Shown: piece after piece, positions 45,745-56,050 of the stretch
Position numbering within the stretch: position 1 is the stretch's first letter
How the letters are laid out: each line of letters begins with the position of its first letter
Origin: Petrimonas mucosa
Lineage (GTDB): Bacteria > Bacteroidota > Bacteroidia > Bacteroidales > Dysgonomonadaceae
Direction of reading: 5' to 3'
Length of the DNA stretch: 64,000 nt
NCBI RefSeq assembly: GCF_900095795.1
Contig: NZ_LT608328.1
Coordinates: 1,853,001-1,917,000, forward strand
Translations under genes and position numbers: made by a program
Notes under the pieces: generated by a model
Told to the model about the DNA's origin: nothing
The model's database searches: none
What the model saw: the letters and a program-made list of their open reading frames with translations, nothing else

Positions 45745-47805
45745 ATGAAAAAAGTAAATTTACTATTTACCATCTTAACAGTGATGTTTTCACTGCACAC
45801 AACAGCACAGAACAATATGAAAGTTACAATAGTGGACAGGCCTGATAAAAGTAGAGAGAATAACAATTATATCACTAATAGGGCCCCACTGCAGCCGTTA
45901 AGTTTCATCAAGCTTCCTGTTGGTGATATAAAACCGGAGGGTTGGACATTAAAGCTGCTTGAACTCCAAAAAGATGGTTTAAACGGCCACCTTGGTGAAA
46001 TTAGTGCATGGCTTGACAAGGAAAACAATGCATGGCTAGGAACAGGCAGTGATTATGGTTGGGAAGAGGTGCCATATTGGCTTAAGGGGTATGGTAATAT
46101 GGCTTATATTCTCAATGACAAAGAGATGATAGAAGAAACAAAAACTTGGTTGGAAGCAGTTTTCAAGAGTCAGAGAGAAGATGGTTATTTTGGACCTTAC
46201 ATCGAGAAAAATGGTAGACCTGACCTTTGGGGAAATATGATTATGACCTGGTGTCTGCAATCATATTATGAGTTCTCAGGGGACGAAAGAGTAATTGATC
46301 TATTAACCAATTATTTCAAATGGCAGCTTAATCTTCCGGAAGATATGTTTTTGAAAGATTATTGGGAAAATAGTCGCGGGGGCGATAATCTCCTTAGTAT
46401 TTACTGGCTTTATAACATAACAGGTGATGATTTTTTAATTGAACTGGCAGAGAAAACTCACAAAAACACAGCAAACTGGCGTCAGAGATCTACATTGCCT
46501 AATTGGCACAATGTAAATATTGCACAAAGTTTCAGAGAGCCTGCCACTTATTATATGTTATCGGCAGACTCGGCAGATCTAATATCCACCTATAATGTAC
46601 ACCATTTGATACGTAACATATTCGGTCAAGTGCCGGGAGGGATGTTTGGAGCAGATGAAAATGCTAGAATGGGGTATATTGATCCGCGACAGGGAACAGA
46701 AACCTGCGGTTTTGTTGAACAGATGGCATCGGACGAAATATTGTTGAGATTAACAGGCGATCCTTTCTGGGCAGAGCATTGTGAAAATGTAGCATTTAAT
46801 TCTTATCCTGCATCGATGATGCCAGATCTGAAATCATTACGTTACATAACCTCGCCAAATCACACTATAAGTGACTCCAGAAATCATCATCCGGGTATAG
46901 ATAACAGAGGACCATTCCTGGCAATGAACCCATTCAGTAGCAGATGTTGTCAGCATAATCATGGACAGGGCTGGCCATACTATATTGAACATCTTGTATT
47001 AGCATCACCAGATAATGGAATTGCGGTTGCAATGTATGGACCTTGTACAGCAAATGTAAAAGTTGCCGATGGAAAAGAGGTGAAGATCATTGAAGATACA
47101 AATTATCCTTTTGAAGAATCGGTTAAATTTACAATTCAAACCAATGTAAAAGTTGCTTTTCCTCTCTATCTAAGAATTCCTACATGGACTGATAACCCTT
47201 CAATTACTGTGAATGGTGTTAAGTTGGATCTATTACTTGAAAATGGGAAGTATGCACGAATTGAGAAGGAGTGGCAAAATGGAGATGAAGTTGTATTTAA
47301 TATTCCGATGAAATTATCTCAATCGGTATGGCATGTAAACCAGAATAGTAGAAGCATAAATTATGGACCATTGACCTTTTCATTGAAGATCAAGGAAAAC
47401 TATGAGAAAGTAAGCAGCATTGAAACTGCAATTGGTGATTCAAAATGGCAGAAAGATGCTGATCAGGAGAAGTGGCCTAGTTATGAAATATATCCGGGAA
47501 GTGAATGGAATTATGCCCTGGAAATAGATGATTTGTTACCTATTGAAAAGAACTTCAAGGTTGTAAAAACAACATGGCCTGCTGATCATTATCCATTCAC
47601 CACAGAGAGTCCGCCTATTCAGATAATTGCAAAAGGGAAGAGAGTTATAGGCTGGGGAATAGATCAGTATGGACTTACAGCTGAATTGCCCATAAAGGAG
47701 AATATTAAATTTGAAAAGGAGACTGATACTATTACACTAATTCCTATGGGTGCAGCAAGGTTAAGAATATCTGCCTTCCCTGTATACTTAAAAAAGATCG
47801 AATAA
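45745..47805 (+). CDS. GH127/GH146-type beta-L-arabinofuranosidase-like enzyme
   Basis: 686 aa with signal peptide MKKVNLLFTILTVMFSLHTT then AQ. (Alpha/alpha)6 barrel plus beta domains. The zinc-thiolate site of HypBA1-like enzymes is present: E319-x-C321 in GTETCGF and C401-C402 in SSRCCQHNHGQGW; the second of these regions holds the cysteine nucleophile. A likely acid/base is E305 in GADENAR. Early block GHLGEISAWLDKENNAW and CQHNHGQGWPYYIEHL are typical. It releases beta-L-arabinofuranose or a related sugar; exact linkage unknown. Second of a GH172-GH127-GH5 run. Confidence 0.9.
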   Translation: MKKVNLLFTILTVMFSLHTTAQNNMKVTIVDRPDKSRENNNYITNRAPLQPLSFIKLPVGDIKPEGWTLKLLELQKDGLNGHLGEISAWLDKENNAWLGTGSDYGWEEVPYWLKGYGNMAYILNDKEMIEETKTWLEAVFKSQREDGYFGPYIEKNGRPDLWGNMIMTWCLQSYYEFSGDERVIDLLTNYFKWQLNLPEDMFLKDYWENSRGGDNLLSIYWLYNITGDDFLIELAEKTHKNTANWRQRSTLPNWHNVNIAQSFREPATYYMLSADSADLISTYNVHHLIRNIFGQVPGGMFGADENARMGYIDPRQGTETCGFVEQMASDEILLRLTGDPFWAEHCENVAFNSYPASMMPDLKSLRYITSPNHTISDSRNHHPGIDNRGPFLAMNPFSSRCCQHNHGQGWPYYIEHLVLASPDNGIAVAMYGPCTANVKVADGKEVKIIEDTNYPFEESVKFTIQTNVKVAFPLYLRIPTWTDNPSITVNGVKLDLLLENGKYARIEKEWQNGDEVVFNIPMKLSQSVWHVNQNSRSINYGPLTFSLKIKENYEKVSSIETAIGDSKWQKDADQEKWPSYEIYPGSEWNYALEIDDLLPIEKNFKVVKTTWPADHYPFTTESPPIQIIAKGKRVIGWGIDQYGLTAELPIKENIKFEKETDTITLIPMGAARLRISAFPVYLKKIE

Positions 47806-47863
47806 TATAATGGTATATTTGATGAATAGATATTGATTGAAGTAACCCAATAAAAAACAGAGT

Positions 47864-48961
47864 ATGAAAAGAGTCCTTTATGTAGCAATACTTATATTTT
47901 CGATAAACATTATCTACTCCTGCAATCAGGCTAATAATGAAAATACGGAAGATATAACAGTAAGAGAAGTATGGAATGCACAGAAAGCCAATGAATGGTA
48001 TGCGCAACAACAATGGTTGAGAGGTTCAAATTTCATTCCCAGCACTGCAATTAATCAATTAGAGATGTGGCAGGAGGATACATTTGATCCTGAGACAATA
48101 GACAGAGAGTTAGGTTTTGCAGAAAGCATAGGGTTTAATTCTATGCGTGTTTATCTGCATCATTTGGCTTGGCAGATTGATCCGGATGGTTTTAAAAACA
48201 GAATTAATGATTATCTTGAAATTGCAGAGAGTCATGGAATATCTACAATGTTTGTTATTTTTGATGACTGCTGGAATCCTACATATGAAGCAGGGGTGCA
48301 ACCTGGGCCTAAACCAGGTATTCATAATTCAGGATGGTTAAGGGATCCTGGTGATTCAATTTATATCAATCCGGATATGATTACTAATCTAGAGTTATAT
48401 GTCAAAGATATACTGACCACTTTTGGTGATGATGAGCGAATTGTTTTGTGGGACCTATATAATGAACCGGGTAACTCAGGATATGGTAATAAAAGCATGC
48501 CACTATTGGAAAAAGTTTTTACTTGGGGTAGGGAAGTGAATCCTTCACAGCCTTTATCCTCCGGAGTATGGAGCTGGAATTTAGAAGAAATATCTGAGTA
48601 TCAGTTGAATAATTCAGATGTAATAACATATCACAATTATGGGAGTGCTGAAAATCATCAGAGCATGATAGATACATTAAGAACATTAACGGAAAAACCG
48701 TTGATATGTACAGAGTATATGGCTCGTACAAGAAACAGCACATTTCAGAATACGATGCCTATATTGAAATCTGAGAATATCGGTGCATATAACTGGGGTT
48801 TGGTAGCAGGTAAAACCAATACGATATATGCCTGGGATACTCCTATGCCAGACGGATCTGAACCAACTGTTTGGTTTCATGATATTTTTCGTAATGATGG
48901 TACTCCCTATAGTCGGGAGGAGGTTGATTTAATCAAGGAATTGACCGGCAAAAGCAATTAA
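47864..48961 (+). CDS. GH5-like clan A glycoside hydrolase, lipoprotein
   Basis: 365 aa; lipobox INIIYSCNQ near residue 20. TIM-barrel hydrolase of clan GH-A: acid/base E201 in LWDLYNEPGNSG and nucleophile E284 in PLICTEYMARTRNST, with the early block LGFAESIGFNSMRVYLHHLA. Subfamily cannot be assigned by eye; relatives are called cellulase-family or 1,4-beta-xylanase proteins. Encoded between GH127/146 and the HTCS, so part of the same PUL. Confidence 0.85.
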   Translation: MKRVLYVAILIFSINIIYSCNQANNENTEDITVREVWNAQKANEWYAQQQWLRGSNFIPSTAINQLEMWQEDTFDPETIDRELGFAESIGFNSMRVYLHHLAWQIDPDGFKNRINDYLEIAESHGISTMFVIFDDCWNPTYEAGVQPGPKPGIHNSGWLRDPGDSIYINPDMITNLELYVKDILTTFGDDERIVLWDLYNEPGNSGYGNKSMPLLEKVFTWGREVNPSQPLSSGVWSWNLEEISEYQLNNSDVITYHNYGSAENHQSMIDTLRTLTEKPLICTEYMARTRNSTFQNTMPILKSENIGAYNWGLVAGKTNTIYAWDTPMPDGSEPTVWFHDIFRNDGTPYSREEVDLIKELTGKSN

Positions 48962-48991
48962 TATATAATACTATATCGATTTTTTTAAAAA

Positions 48992-51900
48992 ATGATTAGG
49001 TTGGTACATCTGCTTTTTATAGTGTTCTTTTTAGCAGTTTCAAGCAGTAGCCTGGCATCAGTAGCAAATGCCGGCTACTCTTTTAAACATTACAATACTG
49101 ATAACGGGTTGTCGCAAAATACCGTAAGAACCATAATGCAGGACAACATGGGATTTATGTGGTTTGGCACGAAAGATGGACTAAATAGGTTTGACGGTAC
49201 CACATTCAAACTCTTTAAGTTTTCTCCTGATGGAGAGCTATGTGATAATGTTTTCCACAGAATAATTCAGGACAGAAATAACAATATCTGGGTATCAACT
49301 GAAAATGGGGTGTATACATATGATGTTATTAAGGAGGTCTTTCATGTATTTGATAAAAAAACAACCGATAATTTATCTGTAAATGGAGTTGTTACAGATA
49401 TGGTTATTGATGATAGTGGAGATATCTGGATGTCGGTTGAAAGTAAGGGCATCTTCCACTATAACCTTGAAGAAGATGTTCTTAAATTTTATACAATACC
49501 AATTGTAGAAGATGGATTGAAAATGGTAAGCCTTTATCCTTCCAAAAACAAAGGTGTATGGGTATTCAGATACTCATCTATTATTCTGCATATTGATAAA
49601 AATAAAGAGGAGATTACTGAATTCAATCTGGAAGATGACCCTGAGCTATTATTGCAAACAGGTGAAGTGCTTGATGTTTATTCAGATCAAAGCAACATTT
49701 TACTTGTCGCTACTTCGCAAAAAGGGCTGGTTGCTATTAATACGGTTAATAAGACTCACAATGTAATTTTGGATAAAGATGCTAATGGACAACCAATATT
49801 TGTCAGGACAATTGAGAGAGTTGATCCAAATACACTTTGGATTGGAACAGAGTCAGGTATTTTTATTATTAAATCAAACAGTGGTGAAGTAATAAATTTA
49901 CGTCATAATCCCGCTATTCCCAATTCTATTTCTGACAATGCCATCTATTCAATATATAGAGACAAAGATGGGGGTGTTTGGGTCGGTTCTTATTTTGGAG
50001 GTGTAGATTACTACTCAAATGTGAACAGAAATTTTGAATTGTTCTACCCTGTATTAAATGAACAGAGCCTAAAGGGAAAAAGAGTAAGAGAGTTTTGTAA
50101 TGCACCTGATGGAAATATCTGGATAGGTACAGAAGATGGAGGTCTTAATCTGTTTGATCCCAAAAACAACTCCTTTCTTCCTTTACCGCAAACTTTAAGA
50201 TCTTTATACTCCAATATCCATACATTGTTTCAGGATGGTGATTTATTATGGATTTCCACATACTCTAAAGGGTTGAACAAATACAATACTGTAACAGGGG
50301 AATTGGTTACTTACGTTAAGTCGGATGACCCTCACTCAATATCACACAACAGTACATTTGCAATGTGTAAGGACAGACAGGGGCACTTATGGATTGGTAC
50401 TTTATCGGGAGTTGATATTTATGATGAAGAAAAAGATCAATTTAATAGAGTTGAGATACTTAAAGGGATCTCTATCCAGGATATTTTTGAAGATAGTAAG
50501 GGTTATATTTGGATATCTACATTTTTAGATGGTGTATATAGATTTGACCCATCTAATAACGAATGGAAGATATTTCTTCATGATGCTTCGCTAGATGGTT
50601 CATTACCATATAACAAACCGACTTCTATATTTGAAGATAGCAAGAGGAGACTGTGGGTAACAACACAGGGAGGGGGATTTGGACAGTTCGATTATAAAAC
50701 GGAGAAATTTACAACCTATAATACATCAAATGGACTTAATAATGATGTGGTCTATCAAATTCAGGAAGATGTTGAAGGTAAGCTATGGTTATCTACTAAT
50801 CAAGGTCTGGTTAGATTTGATCCGGAAAAAGAATTTTTTGTGAACTATACAGTAGATAATGGTCTTAAATCAAATCAATTTAACTATAAGTCAAGTTTTA
50901 AGGATTCAAGTGATAATATATATTTTGGCTCATTAGATGGATTCATTCGCTTCAATCCTACTGAATTGTTATCTTTTAATATAAAGAGTGAAGCACTCTT
51001 CACAGATCTTTTTATAAACAATCGAAGAATAAGTCCCTCTGTTAACAATTCCATTCTGAAGCAAAGCATAATTTACACTGATGAGATTCAACTACCATAT
51101 AATCAAAATTCAGTTAGTTTCAATTATACCATCTTAGACTATTCAGGTTTAAGTAAAAACAACATATACTATAAACTTGAAGGTTTTGATGAAGATTGGA
51201 TAAAGTCAACCGCCGGACAACAGTTAATATACTCTAACTTGAAGCCAGGTAAATATAAACTGCATCTTGCGTCCGGTGGTTATGACAGTAATGAGCAAAT
51301 AACAGTAAATAGGACTTTATCAATAATAATAAAGCCGCCATATTGGTTAACAGGTTGGGCATATCTTATTTATTCTCTAATAATACTTGGTGGCTTGTTT
51401 CTGTCATATAGATACTTGCACAATCGTGTCAAACTAAAACGTGTAAAAGAGATGAGAGACTTTGAGCAATTGAAGGAGAGAGAGTTGTTTCGCTCAAAGA
51501 TCAACTTCTTTACAAACGTTGCTCATGAAATAAGAACTCCACTCACATTGATAAAGGCTCCTCTTGATCATGTCCTTATGAAAGAGTCAGTTTCTGATAG
51601 TATAAAAGATAATCTGCTGATTATGCAAAAAAATACTGATAGATTGCTATACTTGACAAATCAGCTGCTAGACTTTCGTAAAACGGAATCGGACTCATTT
51701 GTTCTTAGTCTTAAAGCTCATAACGTAACTGAATTGATTAAGGAGTCGCAGCTGCGTTTTACCCCTCTAGCCATACAAAAAGGAGTAGAGTTTGAATTTA
51801 TACTGCCTGACTCAGATATGTACGTTCAAATTGATAAGGATGCTTTTTTAAAAATTGTAAGCAATCTATTAAACAATGGTATTAAGTATTGTGAAAGTTA

Positions 51901-52993
51901 TGTCAGAGTTAAGGCTTTTATAAATAATGACACACAGCAATTTCATCTATTGACTGAGAATGATGGAGAATTGATTCCTCAGGAGTATGAAGAGGAGTTA
52001 TTTAAACCCTTTGTACAATTTGGTGCCAGTGAAGTAGTGAATGGTTCAGGTACAGGTATAGGTTTAGCTCTTGCAAGTTCTCTGGCTCAGCTGCATAATG
52101 GAACTTTGAGACTGGAAAATGATTCTGTAACAAACAGATTTCATTTGACCTTACCAGTTGGTGATATCAGCGTAATGGAAAAGAAGCCCGAAATTGTTGA
52201 AAGCAATGAACTATATGTAAGTTACAATGATGCTGAATCAAATACAAAGAAAACAATTGTGTTGGTTGATGATGACTTGGAGCTATTGAATTTTGAAAGC
52301 AACCTACTTAATGAATATTACAATGTTTTATTGGCAAGAAACGGGAGTGAGGCACTGGATGTGCTGCGTGAAAACAACGTCAATCTGGTGGTTTGCGACA
52401 TCATGATGCCCGGGATGGATGGTTTTGAATTTACAAGGAGGATAAAGTCGGATATCGAATTCAGTCACATTCCGGTAATTCTGCTCACAGCAAAGGTGAA
52501 TGTGGAGTCGAAGGTTCAAGGTTTCGAGATTGGTGCGGATGCCTATATAGAAAAACCCTTTTCGCTGGAGGTGTTGATGGCTCAAATTGCCAACCTGCTG
52601 CAGAACCGGGAGAAATTGCGTGAAACTTTCCTGAAACATCCATATATCGGGGCCAATAGTGTTGCGCTCACCAAATCGGATGAGGAGTTTATCCGGAAAC
52701 TGCATGCAATCGTGGTGGAGAATATAGACAATTCAGGCTTTATCGTGGAGGAGATCGCAGAACATTTTAATATGAGCAGGGCCAGTTTTTACCGGAAAAT
52801 CAAGGGTGTTCTCAATCTTACGCCCAACGAGTATATCAGGGTGGAGCGTTTGAAAAGGGCGGCACAACTGCTAAAAGAGAAGACATATAAGGTAAATGAG
52901 ATCTGTTACATGGTCGGGTTCAACTCACCTTCCTATTTTTCGAAATGCTTTCAACAGCAATTCGGGGTCTTGCCGAAGGATTTTGAGCCATAA
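48992..52993 (+). CDS. Hybrid two-component system sensor/regulator (HTCS)
   Basis: 1333 aa one-protein glycan sensor. Signal peptide (residues 1-27); two seven-bladed Reg_prop propellers ~30-680 with repeats such as MWFGTKDGLNRFD and NIWIGTEDGGLNLFD; Y_Y_Y domain ~700-775; one membrane helix ~785-808; HisKA with phospho-acceptor H845 (NVAHEIRTPLTLIKAPLDH); HATPase with NNGIKYCE and GTGIGLALASSL; receiver with phospho-acceptor D1136 (VVCDIMMPGMDG); AraC DNA-binding domain ~1235-1333. It should bind an oligosaccharide in the periplasm and activate PUL transcription. GC jumps near 52330 (residue ~1113): counted rows give 27% and 32% before, 47% and 47% after, suggesting a recombinant gene. Confidence 0.95.
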   Translation: MIRLVHLLFIVFFLAVSSSSLASVANAGYSFKHYNTDNGLSQNTVRTIMQDNMGFMWFGTKDGLNRFDGTTFKLFKFSPDGELCDNVFHRIIQDRNNNIWVSTENGVYTYDVIKEVFHVFDKKTTDNLSVNGVVTDMVIDDSGDIWMSVESKGIFHYNLEEDVLKFYTIPIVEDGLKMVSLYPSKNKGVWVFRYSSIILHIDKNKEEITEFNLEDDPELLLQTGEVLDVYSDQSNILLVATSQKGLVAINTVNKTHNVILDKDANGQPIFVRTIERVDPNTLWIGTESGIFIIKSNSGEVINLRHNPAIPNSISDNAIYSIYRDKDGGVWVGSYFGGVDYYSNVNRNFELFYPVLNEQSLKGKRVREFCNAPDGNIWIGTEDGGLNLFDPKNNSFLPLPQTLRSLYSNIHTLFQDGDLLWISTYSKGLNKYNTVTGELVTYVKSDDPHSISHNSTFAMCKDRQGHLWIGTLSGVDIYDEEKDQFNRVEILKGISIQDIFEDSKGYIWISTFLDGVYRFDPSNNEWKIFLHDASLDGSLPYNKPTSIFEDSKRRLWVTTQGGGFGQFDYKTEKFTTYNTSNGLNNDVVYQIQEDVEGKLWLSTNQGLVRFDPEKEFFVNYTVDNGLKSNQFNYKSSFKDSSDNIYFGSLDGFIRFNPTELLSFNIKSEALFTDLFINNRRISPSVNNSILKQSIIYTDEIQLPYNQNSVSFNYTILDYSGLSKNNIYYKLEGFDEDWIKSTAGQQLIYSNLKPGKYKLHLASGGYDSNEQITVNRTLSIIIKPPYWLTGWAYLIYSLIILGGLFLSYRYLHNRVKLKRVKEMRDFEQLKERELFRSKINFFTNVAHEIRTPLTLIKAPLDHVLMKESVSDSIKDNLLIMQKNTDRLLYLTNQLLDFRKTESDSFVLSLKAHNVTELIKESQLRFTPLAIQKGVEFEFILPDSDMYVQIDKDAFLKIVSNLLNNGIKYCESYVRVKAFINNDTQQFHLLTENDGELIPQEYEEELFKPFVQFGASEVVNGSGTGIGLALASSLAQLHNGTLRLENDSVTNRFHLTLPVGDISVMEKKPEIVESNELYVSYNDAESNTKKTIVLVDDDLELLNFESNLLNEYYNVLLARNGSEALDVLRENNVNLVVCDIMMPGMDGFEFTRRIKSDIEFSHIPVILLTAKVNVESKVQGFEIGADAYIEKPFSLEVLMAQIANLLQNREKLRETFLKHPYIGANSVALTKSDEEFIRKLHAIVVENIDNSGFIVEEIAEHFNMSRASFYRKIKGVLNLTPNEYIRVERLKRAAQLLKEKTYKVNEICYMVGFNSPSYFSKCFQQQFGVLPKDFEP

Positions 52994-53105
52994 AAGGGTT
53001 TTTGAGATGGTTTTTACACTTTTTGAGCAGTTTCCTCACATTTGTTCCTTTTTAAATGACTATTTTCGTGGTGCCAAACACATAAATTTTTAAATTAGTA
53101 TCAAT

Positions 53106-54917
53106 ATGAAATCAAAATTAGTCCTATTTATTTTGCTTGCAGCAACATTTTCACTGTCCGCCCAGTGGAAACCGGCGGGTGACAGGATAAAGACACGTTG
53201 GGCAGCAGAGATTGATGTGAACAACGTATTGCCTGAATATCCCCGGCCCATCATGGAGCGTTCGCAGTGGCAAAACTTGAACGGGTTATGGAATTATGCC
53301 ATCCTGCCGGTAGGAAAACAGGAACCTACATCGTTCGATGGGAAGATTCTGGTTCCGTTTGCCGTTGAGTCTAGTCTATCGGGAGTGCAGAAACGAGTGG
53401 GGGGTGACAACGAACTGTGGTACCATCGCGAGTTTACCGTTCCATCCAACTGGAAAAACAACAGGATACTGCTCCATTTCGGAGCTGTCGACTGGAAAGC
53501 TGATGTCTGGGTGAACGATATCAAGGTGGGACAACACACCGGAGGCTATACACCGTTTTCTTTCGATATTACACCTGCTTTGAAGAGTGGAGCCAATAAA
53601 CTTGTCGTAAAGGTATGGGATGGAACCGATGATGGATATCAACCGAGAGGTAAACAGGTGAACAACCCGCACGGCATATGGTATACCCCGGTGAGCGGTA
53701 TCTGGCAGACTGTATGGTTGGAACCTGTTCCTGAAAAATATATCGAGAATGTGAAGATTACTCCCGACATCGACAAAAACATCATCAGCGTCAAGGCATG
53801 CGTCAACGGTTCTGCCCCGTCAGACAAGGTTGTGGTGAAGGTGATGGCAGGTTCACAGGTTGTCGCCACCGGTCAATCGATCAATAATCAGCCGGTTGAG
53901 GTCTCCATGCCTGCCAATGCCAGGTTATGGTCGCCCAACGATCCTTTCCTCTATGACCTTGAAGTGACCTTGGTTGAGGGTGCAAAAACGGTGGATAAGG
54001 TAAAGAGCTACACCGCAATGCGTAAATTCTCCACCAAGCGCGATGATAAGGGAATTGTTCGTCTTCAGTTGAACAACAAGGATCTATTCCAGTTTGGCCC
54101 GCTCGATCAGGGATGGTGGCCCGACGGACTCTACACCGCTCCTACCGACGAAGCACTGAGGTATGATGTCGAAAAAACCAAGGATTTTGGCTTCAACATG
54201 ATCCGCAAACATGTGAAGGTGGAGCCTGCCCGTTGGTACATGCATTGCGACCAGCTCGGTATCATCGTGTGGCAAGACATGCCTAACGGCGACAAGAGTC
54301 CCGAGTGGCAGATGCACGAATATTTCACCGGTGTTGAAAGATTGCGTTCGCCCGAGTCGGAAGCCAATTACCGAAAAGAGTGGAAAGAGATCATCGATTA
54401 CCTCTATTCCTATCCTTCAGTTGGTGTTTGGGTTCCGTTCAACGAAGCCTGGGGTCAATTCAAGACAAAGGAGATCGTAGAGTGGACCAAACAGTATGAT
54501 CCCTCACGCCTGGTGAACCCGGCCAGTGGTGGCAACCATTATCATGTTGGGGATATGCTCGACCTGCATAACTATCCGCAACCCAGGATGTACCTCTATG
54601 ACGGCCAGCGGGCAACCGTCCTCGGCGAATATGGTGGCATCGGTTGGGCAAACAAGGAACATCTGTGGGAACCCGACCGTAACTGGGGCTATGTACAGTT
54701 CAACAGCTCGGAGGAGGTGACCAACGAGTATGTTAAATATGCTGAACAGCTGAAACAGCTGATCCGCCAAGGATTCTCCGCAGCAGTATACACCCAGACC
54801 ACCGACGTGGAGGTTGAAGTGAATGGACTGATGACCTATGACAGGGCCGTAGTTAAAATTGACGAAGGTCGGGTTCGGAAAGTTAATCAGGAGATATGCA
54901 ATATATTGAACAACTGA
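53106..54917 (+). CDS. GH2 family glycoside hydrolase
   Basis: 603 aa with signal peptide ending SLSAQ. Jelly-roll (residues ~45-220), Ig-like sandwich and TIM barrel from ~310. Catalytic acid/base E447 in WVPFNEAWGQF and nucleophile E508 in VLGEYGGIGW. GH2 includes beta-galactosidases, glucuronidases, mannosidases and alpha-L-arabinopyranosidases; the short form without extra C-terminal domains and the PLDQGWWPDGLY motif are typical of uncharacterised Bacteroidota GH2. First gene of the compact downstream cluster, 112 nt after the HTCS. Confidence 0.92.
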   Translation: MKSKLVLFILLAATFSLSAQWKPAGDRIKTRWAAEIDVNNVLPEYPRPIMERSQWQNLNGLWNYAILPVGKQEPTSFDGKILVPFAVESSLSGVQKRVGGDNELWYHREFTVPSNWKNNRILLHFGAVDWKADVWVNDIKVGQHTGGYTPFSFDITPALKSGANKLVVKVWDGTDDGYQPRGKQVNNPHGIWYTPVSGIWQTVWLEPVPEKYIENVKITPDIDKNIISVKACVNGSAPSDKVVVKVMAGSQVVATGQSINNQPVEVSMPANARLWSPNDPFLYDLEVTLVEGAKTVDKVKSYTAMRKFSTKRDDKGIVRLQLNNKDLFQFGPLDQGWWPDGLYTAPTDEALRYDVEKTKDFGFNMIRKHVKVEPARWYMHCDQLGIIVWQDMPNGDKSPEWQMHEYFTGVERLRSPESEANYRKEWKEIIDYLYSYPSVGVWVPFNEAWGQFKTKEIVEWTKQYDPSRLVNPASGGNHYHVGDMLDLHNYPQPRMYLYDGQRATVLGEYGGIGWANKEHLWEPDRNWGYVQFNSSEEVTNEYVKYAEQLKQLIRQGFSAAVYTQTTDVEVEVNGLMTYDRAVVKIDEGRVRKVNQEICNILNN

Positions 54918-56050
54918 TCTATATTTTAGTTTTCACTCTCATAATTACTGCCTGCCAGCCAGGACAGGACAATCAAGAAGAGTATTACATAGAGTGGGAT
55001 AAAACCTCCCTCTTCCGCATAGCAGAGGAGGGAGGTTATCCCCGTTTATGCCGTTTAAACGACGGTACGTTATTGGTAGCATATGAGAATAGGCGAGGTG
55101 ATGTGGTTGTAAAGAAGAGCCGTGATGAAGGTGTCACCTGGGATGACCCTGTAACTGCATATGAGAAGTTTGAATATGTGGATCCACACTCTTCCTCCTT
55201 TACAACAGTTAATATTGCCAACCCCGAAATGGTTCAGTTGATCAATGGAGATATTTTGCTGGCATGTAACTTACGACCCGTGAAGGAGGGAATCTACCCC
55301 TTTTCAATTGCGTTGAAAAGAAGTGTCGATATGGGAAGAACATGGTGTCCGGCACAAATACTCTATAGGGCTGCCCCTTTTTTTGGGGATGGTTGTTGGG
55401 AACCCTCTTTTCTGATCTTGCCAGATGGGACGATTCATATCTATTTCGCAAATGAATTACCTTACCGCAACTCGGATGAACAAGAAATCTCCATGATACA
55501 ATCTGTAGATCACGGTCATACATGGAGTGAAAAGCCATCAACCGTCAGTTTCAGGCAGGGTCATCGGGATGGGATGCCTGTAGCCATCCATGACGGCACG
55601 AATATCTATGTGGCTATTGAAGATAACCTGTCGGGACAATTCAAACCATACATCATTCGCAGTTCTGTTTACAATCCATGGGGCAATGCCGTGCCGGGAG
55701 ATTCACCTTACCGCTATGCTGCCTTAAGGTCTGTGCTACCTGATACGGTATATGCCGGAGCTCCCTATCTTATTCGAACCGAGAGTGATGTTTATGTTCT
55801 CTCCTATCAGACTACACACAACAGAGGCTCAGACTGGGAACGATCGACTATGGAGGTGCAGGTGAGCTCTACACCATCGGATTTCCATAATCCGTCCCGA
55901 CCTTTCGTTGTTCCGCTTTCGAGGGAAGCCAAATGGAATTCATTGGCCGATCTAGGAGGTAATACAATTGCAGCACTGACTTCCACAAACTTCGAAGGCG
56001 GAAAAATTGGAATCTGGATGATTAAAGGGAAAATAAAAAAAATTGAATGA
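54896..56050 (+). CDS. BNR-fold exo-glycosidase (GH93- or sialidase-like) lipoprotein
   Basis: 384 aa; lipobox LIITACQPG near residue 20. Six-bladed propeller with Asp-box repeats SRDEGVTWDD, SVDMGRTWCP and SVDHGHTWSE. Blocks ENRRGDVVVKKS, CWEPSFLILPDGTIHIYFAN and GHRDGMPVAIHDG resemble GH93 exo-arabinanases as much as GH33 sialidases; the Arg triad of true sialidases is not clear. Neighbouring GH43 arabinanase-like gene favours an arabinan role (inference). It overlaps the end of the GH2 gene by 22 nt and the next gene by 4 nt (ATGA), so the cluster is translationally coupled. Confidence 0.82.
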   Translation: MQYIEQLIYILVFTLIITACQPGQDNQEEYYIEWDKTSLFRIAEEGGYPRLCRLNDGTLLVAYENRRGDVVVKKSRDEGVTWDDPVTAYEKFEYVDPHSSSFTTVNIANPEMVQLINGDILLACNLRPVKEGIYPFSIALKRSVDMGRTWCPAQILYRAAPFFGDGCWEPSFLILPDGTIHIYFANELPYRNSDEQEISMIQSVDHGHTWSEKPSTVSFRQGHRDGMPVAIHDGTNIYVAIEDNLSGQFKPYIIRSSVYNPWGNAVPGDSPYRYAALRSVLPDTVYAGAPYLIRTESDVYVLSYQTTHNRGSDWERSTMEVQVSSTPSDFHNPSRPFVVPLSREAKWNSLADLGGNTIAALTSTNFEGGKIGIWMIKGKIKKIE

